Origin: Phanerodontia chrysosporium
Lineage: Eukaryota > Basidiomycota > Agaricomycetes > Polyporales > Phanerochaetaceae
Reading direction: 5' to 3'
DNA length: 64,000 bases
NCBI GenBank assembly: GCA_001910725.1
Contig: MJGA01000002.1
Coordinates: forward strand, 1,116,001 to 1,180,000
Below the pieces are notes generated by a model. It worked only from the letters and a program-made list of their open reading frames with translations, searched no databases and was not told the DNA's origin. Shown one piece after another: positions 12,133 to 26,125 of the stretch; position 1 is the stretch's first letter; each line of letters starts with the position of its first letter. A program made the translations under genes and the position numbers.

Positions 12133-14226
12133 ATGTCTCTGACTCAGGTGTACACGGAAACGAGAGATGGACGTGCCTCCTCTACACGTTCTATTTCTCT
12201 TCGCGGCCGCTCTCCACATCCTCCCTTAAGTGCTCACCCTAGTCTCAACTCTATAAACAAAGGCGACAATATCGAACTGGCACGGCTGGATGCAGCTGAT
12301 GGGACGCCATCTACCAGCCAAAGTCCTAATCCCAGCAACACGCCTCCTGTGGACCCTGGCGAGCCGGCGAAGGTGTCGAAAGCGGCAGGATACATCCAAT
12401 TCCTGACCTTGTGCTGGACCCTGTTTCTTGCCGGGTGGAACGACGGTACAACAGGACCTCTGCTACCCAGGATGCAGAGTAACTACCACGTATGTCCCGG
12501 TATTGTTTCCCTCCCCACAGCAGAGCCTATACTTCGGTTGTTAGGTCGGCTACGCGGTCGTATCGCTGATCTTCATCTTCAACTGCGTGGTAAGTGCTCT
12601 TATAATTGTCTCGATAGCGGTTCATCTGCTAAATACGTGGCGTCGTGCGAAGGGCTTCGTGACGGCTGCCGCAGCTAATGTCCACCTAACCGACAAGCTC
12701 GGTTTTGGAAAGGTAAGTTTCAAGCACCTACATACTTGGCGCGCATCTGATAGAGGTGCACAGGTCATGGTCATCGGTTCGTCACTCAAGCAGCGTGTAA
12801 AAGAAGTCTGAATGCGAGAGCGCCATAGGGTCCGTTTTTCAAGTTGCAGGTTATGCAATCGCATCAGCGGCGCCTCCCTTCCCCGCATTTGTCTTTGCCT
12901 TTGCCCTCAATGGGTTCGGTATAGCCTTGCAGGTCGGTCGGCGTTCCGTTTCCCTCTTCTCGTTGCTCATGTGATAGCTAGGACGCCGGTGCGAACGGAT
13001 ATGTCGCGAGTCTAAAGGATAATGCCCAGACAAAGATGGGTATTATGCACGCTGTCTATGGTACGCTCATTCAGATGACTCGTGTAGCAGCCGCCTTACT
13101 CGCCGCAGGTGCGGGCGCTCTGTGTGCACCTCTGTCCGCCACGCAGTTCTTCAAGATGCAGCACTGGTCCTACCAATACCTGGTATCGCTTGGGATCGCG
13201 CTTCTTAATACAGTGCTTCTCGTCGTCGTCTTCCGGTTCAAGAGGCAAGAACGTACGTGTAGGCTCAAGAGTCGTTACACAAGCTCTAATAATGGGCTTC
13301 AGAGTGCCTCGAGGAAATAGGACAAGCACAGATCCACACGAGTGTCGCAAACCACGAGGACAGTAAATACAGTCAGATCTTCCGGCTCCGCGAGGTTCAC
13401 CTCCTTGCCTTCTTCATCCTCATTTATGTCGGCGTGGAAGTGACCCTTGGAGGTATGTCGGACTTGTTCGAATCATTCCTGTGCAGCTGACAACTTCGAC
13501 GTTGCAGGTTGGACGGTCACGTATATCATGAACAGACGTGGTGGTGGATCCTCCGCAGGATATGTCTCTGCAGGATTCTTTGGCGGTAAGATCGCAAATC
13601 ATGTCGATTGCGCGGATCGCTGACCAATAATTCTGTAGGACTTACGTTTGGTCGGGTAGCTCTCCTGTGGGTTAATAAGAAGGTAACGTACATGATGGTT
13701 TAGTGTCTAATCTGTCTCGGCTAAAATCGCATTCTGTCACTAGATCGGAGAACGCCTCGCCATCTACGTCTACACTCTTTTGGCCATAGGGTTAGTCAAG
13801 CTCTTTACTTTGTGAAAAATTATATCGTAGGAACTAACGCCACTGCTATTAGGCTCGAACTCATTGTTTGGCTCGTGCCGTCCCTTGTGGGCAACGCGGT
13901 CGCTATCTCATTCATTGGCGCCCTCCTTGGTCCCATATACCCAATCGTCATGAACCATTCCGCGAGGATTTTGCCGCATTGGCTACTCACAGGGAGTATT
14001 GGCTGGATTGCCGGTTTTGGCCAAGCGGGTTCAGCTTTCCTCCCGTTCATAACAGGAGCAATCGCCTCCAAGGAGGGTATCTGGGCGCTGCAGCCATTGT
14101 GCGTTGTTTTGCGAACTCGTGCAGCTGTTGTTATTACTCACCGTCTGTTTTAGAATGGTGGCCATGATGGCATTCATGCTCATCCTCTGGTTCTTGGTGC
14201 CAGCACACGCACGGCGCGTTGACTGA
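12133..14226 (+). CDS. MFS permease, BSC6/fucose-permease-like
   Basis: Integral membrane transporter of the major facilitator superfamily. Thirteen exons (12133-12489, 12545-12589, 12653-12712, 12764-12794, 12844-12932, 12982-13060, 13109-13252, 13303-13452, 13508-13585, 13639-13682, 13744-13790, 13853-14098, 14154-14226) give 480 residues with every phase closing. A Ser/Pro-rich cytosolic N-terminus of about 95 residues precedes TM1. Family stretches are clear: AGWNDGTTGPLLPRMQ in TM1, GFVTAAAANVHLTDKLGFGK, NGFGIALQDAGANGYV, IMHAVYGAGALCAPL, and GSIGWIAGFGQAGSAFLPF. This matches fungal proteins annotated as BSC6 or fucose permease relatives. The substrate is unknown. Short exons and tiny introns make automated models of this gene likely to fail. 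Confidence 0.85.
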
Positions 14227-14684
14227 GCCTGGCAGAGCCCTTTGGCCCGCGAGGTGTACTAATCACGGATGAATTGAGTCCCTCAGAATTGGTCACTTTC
14301 TCAATTTCTGTTAGCCTGTCCGTAATACTCGCCCTTTCGGCTTTCTGCGATGAATTTTATGTCTTCCATCTTCGGCCGTCGAGTTGAAGTTGCGAAATGA
14401 CGCCACACCGTTTCTGGCATACTATGTAAAGCCGATTTGTAAACATCGCGTCAACGTGCCACGCGCGTTTCGGCGAGCTTGCACTTGGACTGAGATCTCA
14501 TCTCCACGCTTCGCCTGCTATATCCTCAGCACCGCTACCTGCACCGCATACTGCTAACGCTGCAGTTGTGGACAGTCGAAGACCCAAGCAAAGCTACCAC
14601 CCCGGAGGTGTGGACTTTGTACGTAGAAGTGCCAGCTGGTCCGCGCAATGACCTCACCCTTGCAAACCCCCAGCTTCGCAGCCT
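14227..14684. other. intergenic between the permease and SEC2
   Basis: 458 bp holding the 3' side of the permease and the SEC2 promoter. Nothing else recognised. Confidence 0.5.
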
Positions 14685-17662
14685 ATGGCCTCTGTTCACG
14701 ACCATGTTGACGACGAGATGCATGAACTGAACCAGGAGGCGGACTACCTCGATCAGAAGATCACGCTCAACACCGCTCCGGTGAACGGACGCAAAGCGAA
14801 GGAGGCTGGCGACAATGACCCTGATGCCCAAGCGCAAGTCATCGAGTCCCTCCGTTCTCAGGTTCAAGACCTCTTCTCGCAGGTATCCCAGCTGAACAAT
14901 AAGCTCGTCAAATCCTACGACCGGGTCTCGGACCTCGAGGACCAGCTGCATGTCACGTCCGACAACCTGCGCAATGCCACGCTCAAGGTCTCGCAGCTCG
15001 AGATCGAACGCGCACAGCATCTTTCTGCACTAAGCAACGGGCTGCTGGTTGAGAAATCCCATGTCACTGCTGAGCTGACGCGTCTCATGGAGAAAGCCAC
15101 TGAGGAGGCCGCCAGGGCAGGAGAGGCGGAAAGTGCGCGGATCGCCATCGAGAAAGACCTGGACGACCTCAGCGCGGGCTCTTCGACCAAGCGAACACAA
15201 TGGTTGCCGAAGCGCGGCTGGCTCGGGCTCGCAGCGAACGCAAGGTCGAAGAAACTGAAGAGGCATTGAGGGGCGCGGAGGAGATTGTAGGACTTCTCCA
15301 GACTCAACTGCAAAGCTTGCAGGCAGAGAAAGAGGAGTCCGACAGGAAAGTAGAGGAGATGCGCGCACTGATGGGGAAAGGAAAATGGGTGGAACATCCC
15401 CACTCCTCTGGCCGTGCACCAAGGGTACGCCTATTGTGCTTGCACGCGCCGTACGCCGAGTACATGCAGTTCATCGTGCACCTGCGGACCCTTCGGCCGT
15501 CTGCGCCGCACCCGCCAACCATGTCGTCCCTTCTTCCCCAACCATTCTTAGCTAGGCTCATCACGGAGGATTCGTACGTGGTCAGGCGCGTTGAACCCGG
15601 GGTTATAGTTCTAACAATGACTTTGCAGGGATCCTACGGTCCGTCTGGATCTTGCGCCGCAATTGAACTGGCTTACTCGGCGTTCAGTGATATCTGCGCT
15701 TTACAGCGGGCAGTTGTCGATTGAGCCCATGCCCACAACTACGCTCCTGGAGGAGCTTGCGCCTTCGACGATACCCGGAAACCATCATACCCATATTTCC
15801 TGCGCCATGTGCGGTGCTACCATCCTGGAACCTCCCACCTCACCTTCCCGATCCTCGTTCTCCCCAACGCGAACTGCGTCAGGGGGCAAAGCGCAATGGG
15901 GCCCCGGACTCCTGAAGACTTCTCTCGTGCAAAGCATAACCTCTGCCTCATTTGGCCATAGCACTTCTCGACCTGCGACACCCACGACACCTGCGTTTGA
16001 GCCACCAACGCAAATTTTCATTTTCAGGCTGGAGCATACGTCGTCTTCGGGACTACCTGTGACCCTGCCGATCGGTGGTACACCTCAGCAAGGAGCGCAG
16101 GCTCGTCCACCAACCATCTACCCTCTTTGCGCGTCAGGATGGTGTCTTACTAGATTGCGGACCACTTGCTCGCTTTGGGCGTTCATCAGGACGAACGTTG
16201 TGGAAAAGGTCTGGGAAGAAGAACCTTATGCCCCGCCATCGAACTTAAACTCCCCACGACGGGCAGCCACGCCAGAGCTACACACTGACGGTGCAGAAAA
16301 GCCCCAAATACAGCCGAGACCCTCTCGAATGGGCATCGGTGCACTGTGGGGTTCGATGTCCCGGTCATTGAGTGGAACAAGGACAAAGGAGCCTGGGGCG
16401 ACCGGAGGGGCAGAGAGCCCGCAGCTCAAGGAAATTAACGAAGAAGCCGCAAAGCCGGATACACACAAACCATCCCCTCCCGTTCCTCCGCGCCGCCTTC
16501 CGCCTCCTCTACCTCGTACCCTTCCTCCTCCACCTCCGAAACACCCTCCGTTGGAGAACCCGGCACCGAAGCCTCCTGTCGCTCCGTCAGGCCCACCTCC
16601 ACCGCTTCCAAAGCGCAATCGTCAGCGGACAGCAGAACAAACGCATGCTGCAAACGATTCATCCGCTTCTGTAGATGACCACACCGAAACATCGCACGCC
16701 CCTCGCGTGTCGACTCCAGAGGAGACCGAACGCTTCACGACACCGCAGGAAGAACTCGCAGAGCCCCCTACAGACCGTGTACTCACCCCGACATCTATTC
16801 CCTTGCCAGAATCTGTACCTGGGACACCAGTGCGTACTGAGACTCCGGCACTCCCACCAGCGACAGAACAGTCAGATGCTCCTGCCCAACCGGAAACCCC
16901 GGTAGCAGAGCCCTCTGAAGCCAGAGCGGAGCCGACAACCGATGGAAAGCCGCCAGTGCCACCGAGAGCCTCTGCTCGTACCGGTGGGGCGCCGCCTCCG
17001 CTTCCTAGACGAGCAGCCGCGAGGGCCAGACCTGCGTCCGTCATCTCCTCATCCGCGCCCGAGCCCGCCCAAGATGGCGTAGAAACGGCCAAGGCAGAAC
17101 CAGTTGTAGCGAGGGCTGATACTCAAGAGTCTGCCCAGGAGGTCCCAGCTAGTGAAGCCGCACATGCGGCTCCTGCGAACGCGGAGGGACGTACATCATC
17201 GGCGGGCTCTGCTGGACAGGATGAGATGCACAGCACGGTTCCGGCCATTCGCGAACCGCATGGCGAAGAAGAGACAGAAGGGACACCCAACGGATCCGGG
17301 CTCTCTTCCGCAGAGGACCTCCACCCACCAACACTCTTACACTTGAAGGTCACTTGGATGCCCTTGCGCCTTCCATAATCAACAGCGAGATCGCAAGTGT
17401 GGCACCCTCCTCTATCCACCACTTCGAGTCCAAGGAAGGGTCGCTACAGGATGTCTCCCTGGCCAACGATTCGGACGCTGTACCTGAAGACGAGGGGCGC
17501 ATTCACGAGAGCCCAGATAATGCATCAGAGGCAGCTCAATCTGAAGACGAGGGAGAACCCGGTACATACGTCGGGAACTCTACCTGGGAGGAGCGAACGT
17601 GGCAAGAGCTTGTCAAACTAAGGGAGGAAATGTTCTGGGCAAGGATTGGCGGGCTGCGATAA
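14685..17662 (+). CDS. SEC2: SEC2-like Rab guanine-nucleotide exchange factor (two -1 frame breaks)
   Basis: Sec2 activates the Rab Sec4 on post-Golgi vesicles for exocytosis and tip growth. Exons 14685-15573 and 15629-17662; with one base restored at each of two sites the phases close at 974 residues. The N-terminal coiled coil runs from about residue 55 to 230 and includes the Sec2 signature LFDQANTMVAEARLAR. Next come a helical region (AEYMQFIVHLRTLRP, DPTVRLDLAPQLNWLTRRS), a Cys pair (CAMCGA) and a domain ending LRTTCSLWAFIRTNVVEKVWEEE, then a long Pro/Ser/Glu-rich tail and a conserved end (WEERTWQELVKLREEMFWAR). The frame breaks fall at the GGG of 15176-15178, just before LFDQAN, and within 17331-17346; both need one extra base. 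Conservation on both sides argues for sequence error, not decay. Confidence 0.85.
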
Positions 17663-18376
17663 ATGTATCGCATGTCAATTTCTGGTGCTCGGCGACCGTT
17701 GTACGATGCATATATAGATACCATGGCTAACAGGAACAAGGATCGTAATAACGAACTTAGTAATGTAATGCATTCCCGCGTAATATTCTACTCCACGCCT
17801 ACTGGTTGCGAACCCGGGGGTCGGTAGACCGAGACCATGTAAATTCACAATGCTGGCCCCGTTCCGGTTCGACTGAGAGGTGCGGTTGGGAGGATCGATC
17901 ACTTGAACCGGTTTGATCCCCCCTTAACAACAGCACCTGCCTATTCGAGCATTGAACCCCTGTTAGCGCTCCCTTGGTGGCAGCAGCGTGCCTTCGCTCC
18001 ACGACTACTGCACCTGCGGTACATAGGGTCACAGTCATGGGCCGGCTCCACCCAAACCTTCACCACCCATTGTGTTGGAGCCAATGTCGTACACGGCCAA
18101 CACAGCCCTAAGCAGAGCTATATATACTGCTACGATGAAGCACCATGGCTCCCAACTTGCGATAACACCACACCTTTTCACGACGTTCACGACTTGCTTT
18201 ACGACACAATATGCCACTTTTTGGACACGTACGCATACAGTCTTTCGTTAAAAGGTTTGAATACTCATTGTTCGCGACAGAACAACCCTAACGCTCCTAC
18301 AGCCACCGGAGCAGCTCATTCTAGCCGCCTCGCCAACGAGCGTGTTGGACCTCTTGGCACCGGCACTGGTCCTACC
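17663..18376. other. intergenic, promoter and probable 5' UTR of the next gene
   Basis: 714 bp. A CCAAT at about 18081 and a TATA element at 18119 suggest transcription of the next gene starts near 18150, leaving a 5' UTR of some 220 bp that may contain an intron (an AG acceptor follows a branch-like stretch near 18280). No protein gene seen. Confidence 0.45.
18119..18126 (+). promoter_or_regulatory. TATA box of the small unknown gene
   Basis: TATATATA about 35 bp after a CCAAT motif and 250 bp before the ATG at 18377. A combined CCAAT-TATA promoter suits a strongly inducible gene. Confidence 0.5.
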
Positions 18377-19023
18377 ATGGACCCTGCACAGCCTGCTCCA
18401 GGTGGAGGATACGGCACCAATGCCGCTACAGGGCATGGAGCCTACCAGCAAGGCATGACCAATCTTCCGCCGGAACGCTATAACAACCAGGTACGCGGCG
18501 CGACGAAGTGTCTTGGGTACCCTTTTGCCTCGAAGCTAATTTGCTGCTCAGACTGGTGTCGCGGGTGATCCGTACGCGAATACCGTTGGGAACAACGATG
18601 TCGCCCCCGTTGATCACCTCAGCAGCGGACAGAGGACCGGCAAAGCAAGCTCCACGACTGGAAAGATGGAGCGCATTGCCGGAACGGTGTTTTGTAATCA
18701 GACGCTGAAGGCGAAAGGAATTCAGAAGGAGCAGGCTGCACATGCGCAAGCCGCACAGAGGGCAGAGATCACCGAAGCAGAACGCCTAGAGCAAGAGGCT
18801 TCCATCCGGCGCCAGAGGGCCGTCGAGCACGGTATGTTGGATCGCCTCTCTATCACCTTACCACTCTGATGACCCGACAAAAGGTGCCCACCCTGCTAAC
18901 AAGGCTCTCGGCGGCGCCGCTCAAGCTCAGGAGTTCGGTGGCAATTTCGGCCAGACTACTGCAGGCACCGGCGGTGTATCCGGAAACGCGACAGTCCCTT
19001 CCGCCCGCGGTGGCGCGCTCTAG
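18377..19023 (+). CDS. small hydrophilic protein of unknown function
   Basis: Exons 18377-18490, 18552-18831 and 18884-19023 give 177 residues. The product has no membrane segment. The N-terminus is Gly/Asn/Gln-rich; the middle holds a conserved-looking helix (GKMERIAGTVFCNQTLKAKG, then KEQAAHAQAAQRAE, then a Glu/Arg-rich heptad pattern), followed by HGAHPANKALGG and a Gly/Thr-rich tail. Proteins with this KxERxxG...LKAKGxxKEQ layout are common in Agaricomycetes, have no known role and loosely recall CsbD-like stress proteins. The ATG at 18377 was chosen because the frame upstream of it has no supporting start and probably belongs to the 5' UTR. The gene is real by splice logic; its function is unknown. 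Confidence 0.7.
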
Positions 19024-19946
19024 GCGTCACGCGCCACAGGGACTGTGCAACAGGAAACACCCACGATGGTCGCGCGACTGGTGTAGCTCCGGCCAGTGTA
19101 TACCCTACGGATTACGCATCCACGTTGTGACTGTACGAGTGACGTTTATACCTTGCTTAATCTACGTAATGGTGTCTCGGAATCATCACCACGTCCGCCT
19201 CAGGACAAATCCTCGAACCTGGAAAGCGTCATGACTGACAAGGATAGAACATAATTAAGCTTTCTAGGTGTCCTGCGAAAGTCAAGAGGTCCATACGCGT
19301 GAAGTACGTAGCACGCTTACTTGCATTGATTGCTTCCGCTGCTTGTTACATAGACCGATTGCTCGCAAGTCTAGCCCTGGCTGTAGTGTGGCTATTGGCT
19401 ACAGAGTCGATAAAACCGAAAAGCCGACGCGCTTTTGTGCACGCGGCGTTCGCGGGCCGGTCTCAGAATTGGTGCAGGTTTGCGCCTGCCTCCAAGTACG
19501 GCAGGAGTCGTCGGGGACAGGCCGTCGAATTGCCACCGCTCTTGCCTCTGCAATGTCGCTACTCTAGGCGTACAACCACGGATTATCCTGCTCTGGAACC
19601 TCTTCTCGCCAGTTATCTGTTCCAGAAGAAACGGAATAGCCCCAGGGATGTGGGGAAGCCAGCTAGACGAGCTGGGAGAAGTGTACAAGACACAAGCGCG
19701 GCCAGCATGCCTCGAGAGTTTACGTTGCCGAAGGGATGCCGACGGAATATCCTGCAGCGAGGAGAGTCCAGACGGTCACTTGATTGCGCGGAGGTTCGAG
19801 TCGTGACGATAAGCCGCGGCGATGGTGCAAGGACGCATGCTCCATTCAAATAAAGCAGTAAAAATGCCCGGGCGGGGTCCCCACTGCAGAGCGAGCTCCA
19901 GCCCTTTTCTTCCTCCTGGGCCTCCCCTGACTCTTGCTTCCCAGTC
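19024..19946. other. intergenic
   Basis: 923 bp without a gene I can support. An AATAAA lies at about 19850. A 184-codon frame at 19299-19853 starts with a hydrophobic stretch but continues into Arg/Ser-rich noise and has no splice partner. Confidence 0.45.
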
Positions 19947-22400
19947 ATGGTGCAGCACCAGCAGGCCTGCGGCGGCGACGACGTGCCCGACGACGTGACG
20001 GTCGTTGGCTTCACCGCTGTGTCCCAGCCCGTGGATGATCTGCAGCTCCAGCCCGTTGCGCCTGCCGCGCACCCGCGCGACGGGGGTGATGCTGCCAAGG
20101 CGGACAAGCAGCCTTCTTCCCCCGGAGACGCGCCTCCCCTAGGGCTCACCGATCAGACCAACTTTCTGCCTACCAGGCAGGTCATCACCGTATTCCTGGG
20201 TCTGTCGGTCGCGCTCGCGTGCTCGTTCCTGGATCAGACGATGTACGTCCTCTACTTTTACTCTGTTCCAGACCGTGATGGCTGAACACAGTTCCCAACA
20301 ACCAGTATTGCTACGGCCCTTCCCCGTATCGCATCTGACCTGCATTCCGGACGAGAGAGCTCATGGGTTGCCACCGCGTACTTGCTGACAAGGTAAGTTG
20401 CGCTGCGGTAGAGGCCCGTTCAATGGTCTAAGACTATGCCTAGTCTGTCCTTCACGCCATTATACGGACGGTGGTCAGACGTGTTTGGACGCAAAATTGT
20501 TCTCCTGGTGTCGCTTTTTATCTTCCTTGTTTTCTCCCTTGCGTGCGCCCTCGCGCAAACAATGATACAGGTAAGTCCTGGCACTCATTAATCCCCGCTA
20601 CATGCTGACAGGTCGCCCTAGCTCATTATATTCCGCGCATTCCAAGGCATTGGCGGCGGAGGTGAGCGAATCTGCGCCTTACGTTTTAGGTACCGCGCTG
20701 ACAATTTCTCGCCCAGCTATTATTACCATGGTCCTTATCATGTATGTCGGTCCAGATAACTTCCCATCGATCACGGATTGAGTTCTCATCTTCTACAGTG
20801 TATCAGATATTGTATCGTTAAAAGATCGCGGCAAGTACCAAGGTATCAACGAGGCCGTTATTGCACTCTCCAATGGCTTCGGCCCGGTCATCGGTGGACT
20901 GTTCTCCGAATACACCACCTGGTGAGTATGCGACATGTCTTCCGTGCACGACTGCCCTAACACGCGCGTTCCTGCAGGCGATGGGCATTCTGGATCAACC
21001 TTCCTCTAGGAGGCATCGCTATCGCCGTCGGGATATGGCTGCTCCCTCTGAAGAAGGTCCACGGCGCAATGCGCGAGAAGCTTGTGCAGATCGACTACGT
21101 CGGGTCTTTTCTCACTATCGCGTCCTCGATCCTGCTGCTTCTGGGGCTCAACTGGGGCGGCGTGACATACCCGTGGATATCTGCACCAGTCCTCGTGCCG
21201 CTCTTCCTTGGTGGCGCTGTCTTCGCTGTCTTCCTTTTTTGGGAGGCGAAGTTCGCGAGGCTGCCCATCATCCCAGTACACATATTCAAGGTCAAGACCG
21301 TCTCAGGCGTGTACATCGCCACGATGATGAAGTAAGTCTTTTGGAAGCAATGTTGCGCGGACGCCATCTGACCTCAGTCTCTACAGTGGCATGACGTTCT
21401 TCTCAGTGCGGTATCACTCAATAATAGAACTCCAGAACCTCGCTAACGCTGCATTCAGATTCTATATTACGTACCCCAATTCTTGCAGCTTGTACGTGGC
21501 AGCTCGCCTGTCATCTCCAGTTTGCTATTGCTGCCCTTCCTTGCCCCAATTTCTTTTGTCGTTTTCCTCTGTGGTGCGTGCCAGACATCTCCTTCCTATC
21601 TCCGGTCGCTTACCTTTACGTTCAGGCCAATACTCGAGTCGCACGGGACACTACCGATATCTCATCGTATTTGGATACGGTGTCTGGTGCATCGCGCAAG
21701 GCCTACAGTCTACCATCGACGAACACTCGTCCATCGGTAAGATTGTCGGCACCTTGCTGATGGCAGGCATTGCCTCAGGTTTCACATTCCAGACGTGCGT
21801 CCTGCAGTTACGTTGCTAGTCTTGAACGTGCACTGAGCGTGCCTCTTACTCAGGTCTCTTCTGGCTGCGCAAGCGGCCGTCCCGCGTCACCAGATGGCGG
21901 TTGTCACCGGAGTTCGCAACTTTGTGCGTCTCTTCGGGTCGACCATCGCCTTGGCCATATGCGCGTCGTTGGTCAACAACACGCTGCGGACTGCCATTCG
22001 CCCGCTCGGACTGTCTGCTGATCAGATTGAGGCACTCGTCGACGACCCCACAATCATCAACCGCTCCTCGAGCCTTGACCTCGACGCACACGGCAAGGCG
22101 GTGGTCATCGCCGCGTACACGAAGGGCTTCCACAACGTCTTCTATCTGACGGTTGCCTGCACTGGCATCGCGTTCCTGGCGTCAGTGTTCATGATTGAAC
22201 AGCACGAACTTAATCGCGCCGACGACGAGGAACTAAAGCGACAGGCGAAAGCGGAGCTTGCGAAGCGGAAGTCGGAGAAGGAGAAGGACCTTGAGGCGGG
22301 TCATTCGCTATCCGAGCTCGAGAAGGAGCAGGTGCAACAAAAGCCGGCATCTCCTACAGACTCGCATGTCTCGGAGAAGGCTGGCGCTGACAAAGTTTAG
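19947..22400 (+). CDS. DHA2-family (14-TM) MFS multidrug efflux transporter
   Basis: Drug/proton antiporter predicted in the plasma membrane. Eleven exons (19947-20242, 20306-20392, 20444-20570, 20622-20661, 20717-20741, 20799-20921, 20978-21331, 21387-21405, 21459-21573, 21626-21794, 21854-22400) give 633 residues; phases close. Family marks: LDQTIIATALPRI in TM1 (motif D1), GRWSDVFGRK between TM2 and TM3 (motif A), GFGPVIGGLFSE in TM5 (motif C), and WAFWINLPLGGIAI in TM6. The N-terminal 75 residues and the C-terminal 70 (Glu/Lys-rich) are cytosolic. Relatives export fungicides, azoles or self-made toxic metabolites; no biosynthetic genes are adjacent, so general detoxification is more likely than cluster export. 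The exons of 19 and 25 nt are unusually short. Intact. Confidence 0.9.
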
Positions 22401-23135
22401 ACATCGGACGAGGACCCTGGGAGCCCCGGTTTGTTAGACCGCCGCTGAGTACTCCGTTCCTCAACGAGACATGTACATTGACACGACTAGTACCCTCTTA
22501 ACGACCCTCACGTAGATTTGTAGAGTTAATCACCCTAGTACGAAACATATCCAATAGACGACCCTTTAGATGGCCAACGTGCATCGCGCCGCCCATGTCA
22601 GAAGCTATGAGCGAGTCTCCTCTAACGTTGATGTTCCTGCCGCGCGCAGCCTAGCAGTGCCTCGCACTCGGACGGTATGAACCCGAGGGCGGCTTGGCAG
22701 CGCGTCCCGAAAACGGTTTTGGGTACAGGGCATAGCACAGAGCGACTCGGCATGCAGCCTACACTGTTCATTTGGCCGTCTGCGACTGGGTGGGATAAAT
22801 CTGGCTGATTGGCGGACACCGCAACGACGAGGAGGCAGTGTGCGGCGGCGTGACGACGCCAGGGGTGACCAGTGTGACGGAAAAGTCTGGAAGGCTGTAC
22901 ACGTGGATGTGCCTAAAAGTGGAAGCGGGAGTGACGGCTGTGACAATCGCCCAGAAGCGGGCGCTTGTCAGTAGTGCTGTTCATAAAGTCCAGGACGCGT
23001 TGTTACGACTCAGCCAACTTTGATACCAGCCCTCTGCCCGATCCCGTCATCCAAAGGTACGTCGTGCTCGTCGTGCTCCCCGTCGAGCTCGTCTCATGTC
23101 ACGACACACAGACCACCAAGCTTCACGACTCCAAC
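22401..23135. other. intergenic, GFA1 promoter
   Basis: 735 bp. A weak TATA-like CATAAAG at about 22982 lies 150 bp before the GFA1 start. Nothing else recognised. Confidence 0.45.

Positions 23136-26125
<2,990 letters not shown>

Noticed and set aside
14685..17662. SEC2 read as a pseudogene because of frame breaks
   Set aside because: Conserved blocks continue on both sides with no stops or degraded residues; the breaks match the window-wide single-base-loss pattern.
17903..18376. In-frame upstream extension of the small unknown gene
   Set aside because: It crosses the TATA box at 18119 and reads as non-coding sequence; the ATG at 18377 is a better start.
19738..19815. tRNA-like GGTTCGAG T-loop with nearby GTCAC/GTGAC inverted repeat
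   Set aside because: The bases on either side of the loop cannot form a 5-bp T stem, and no matching acceptor or anticodon stem is present.
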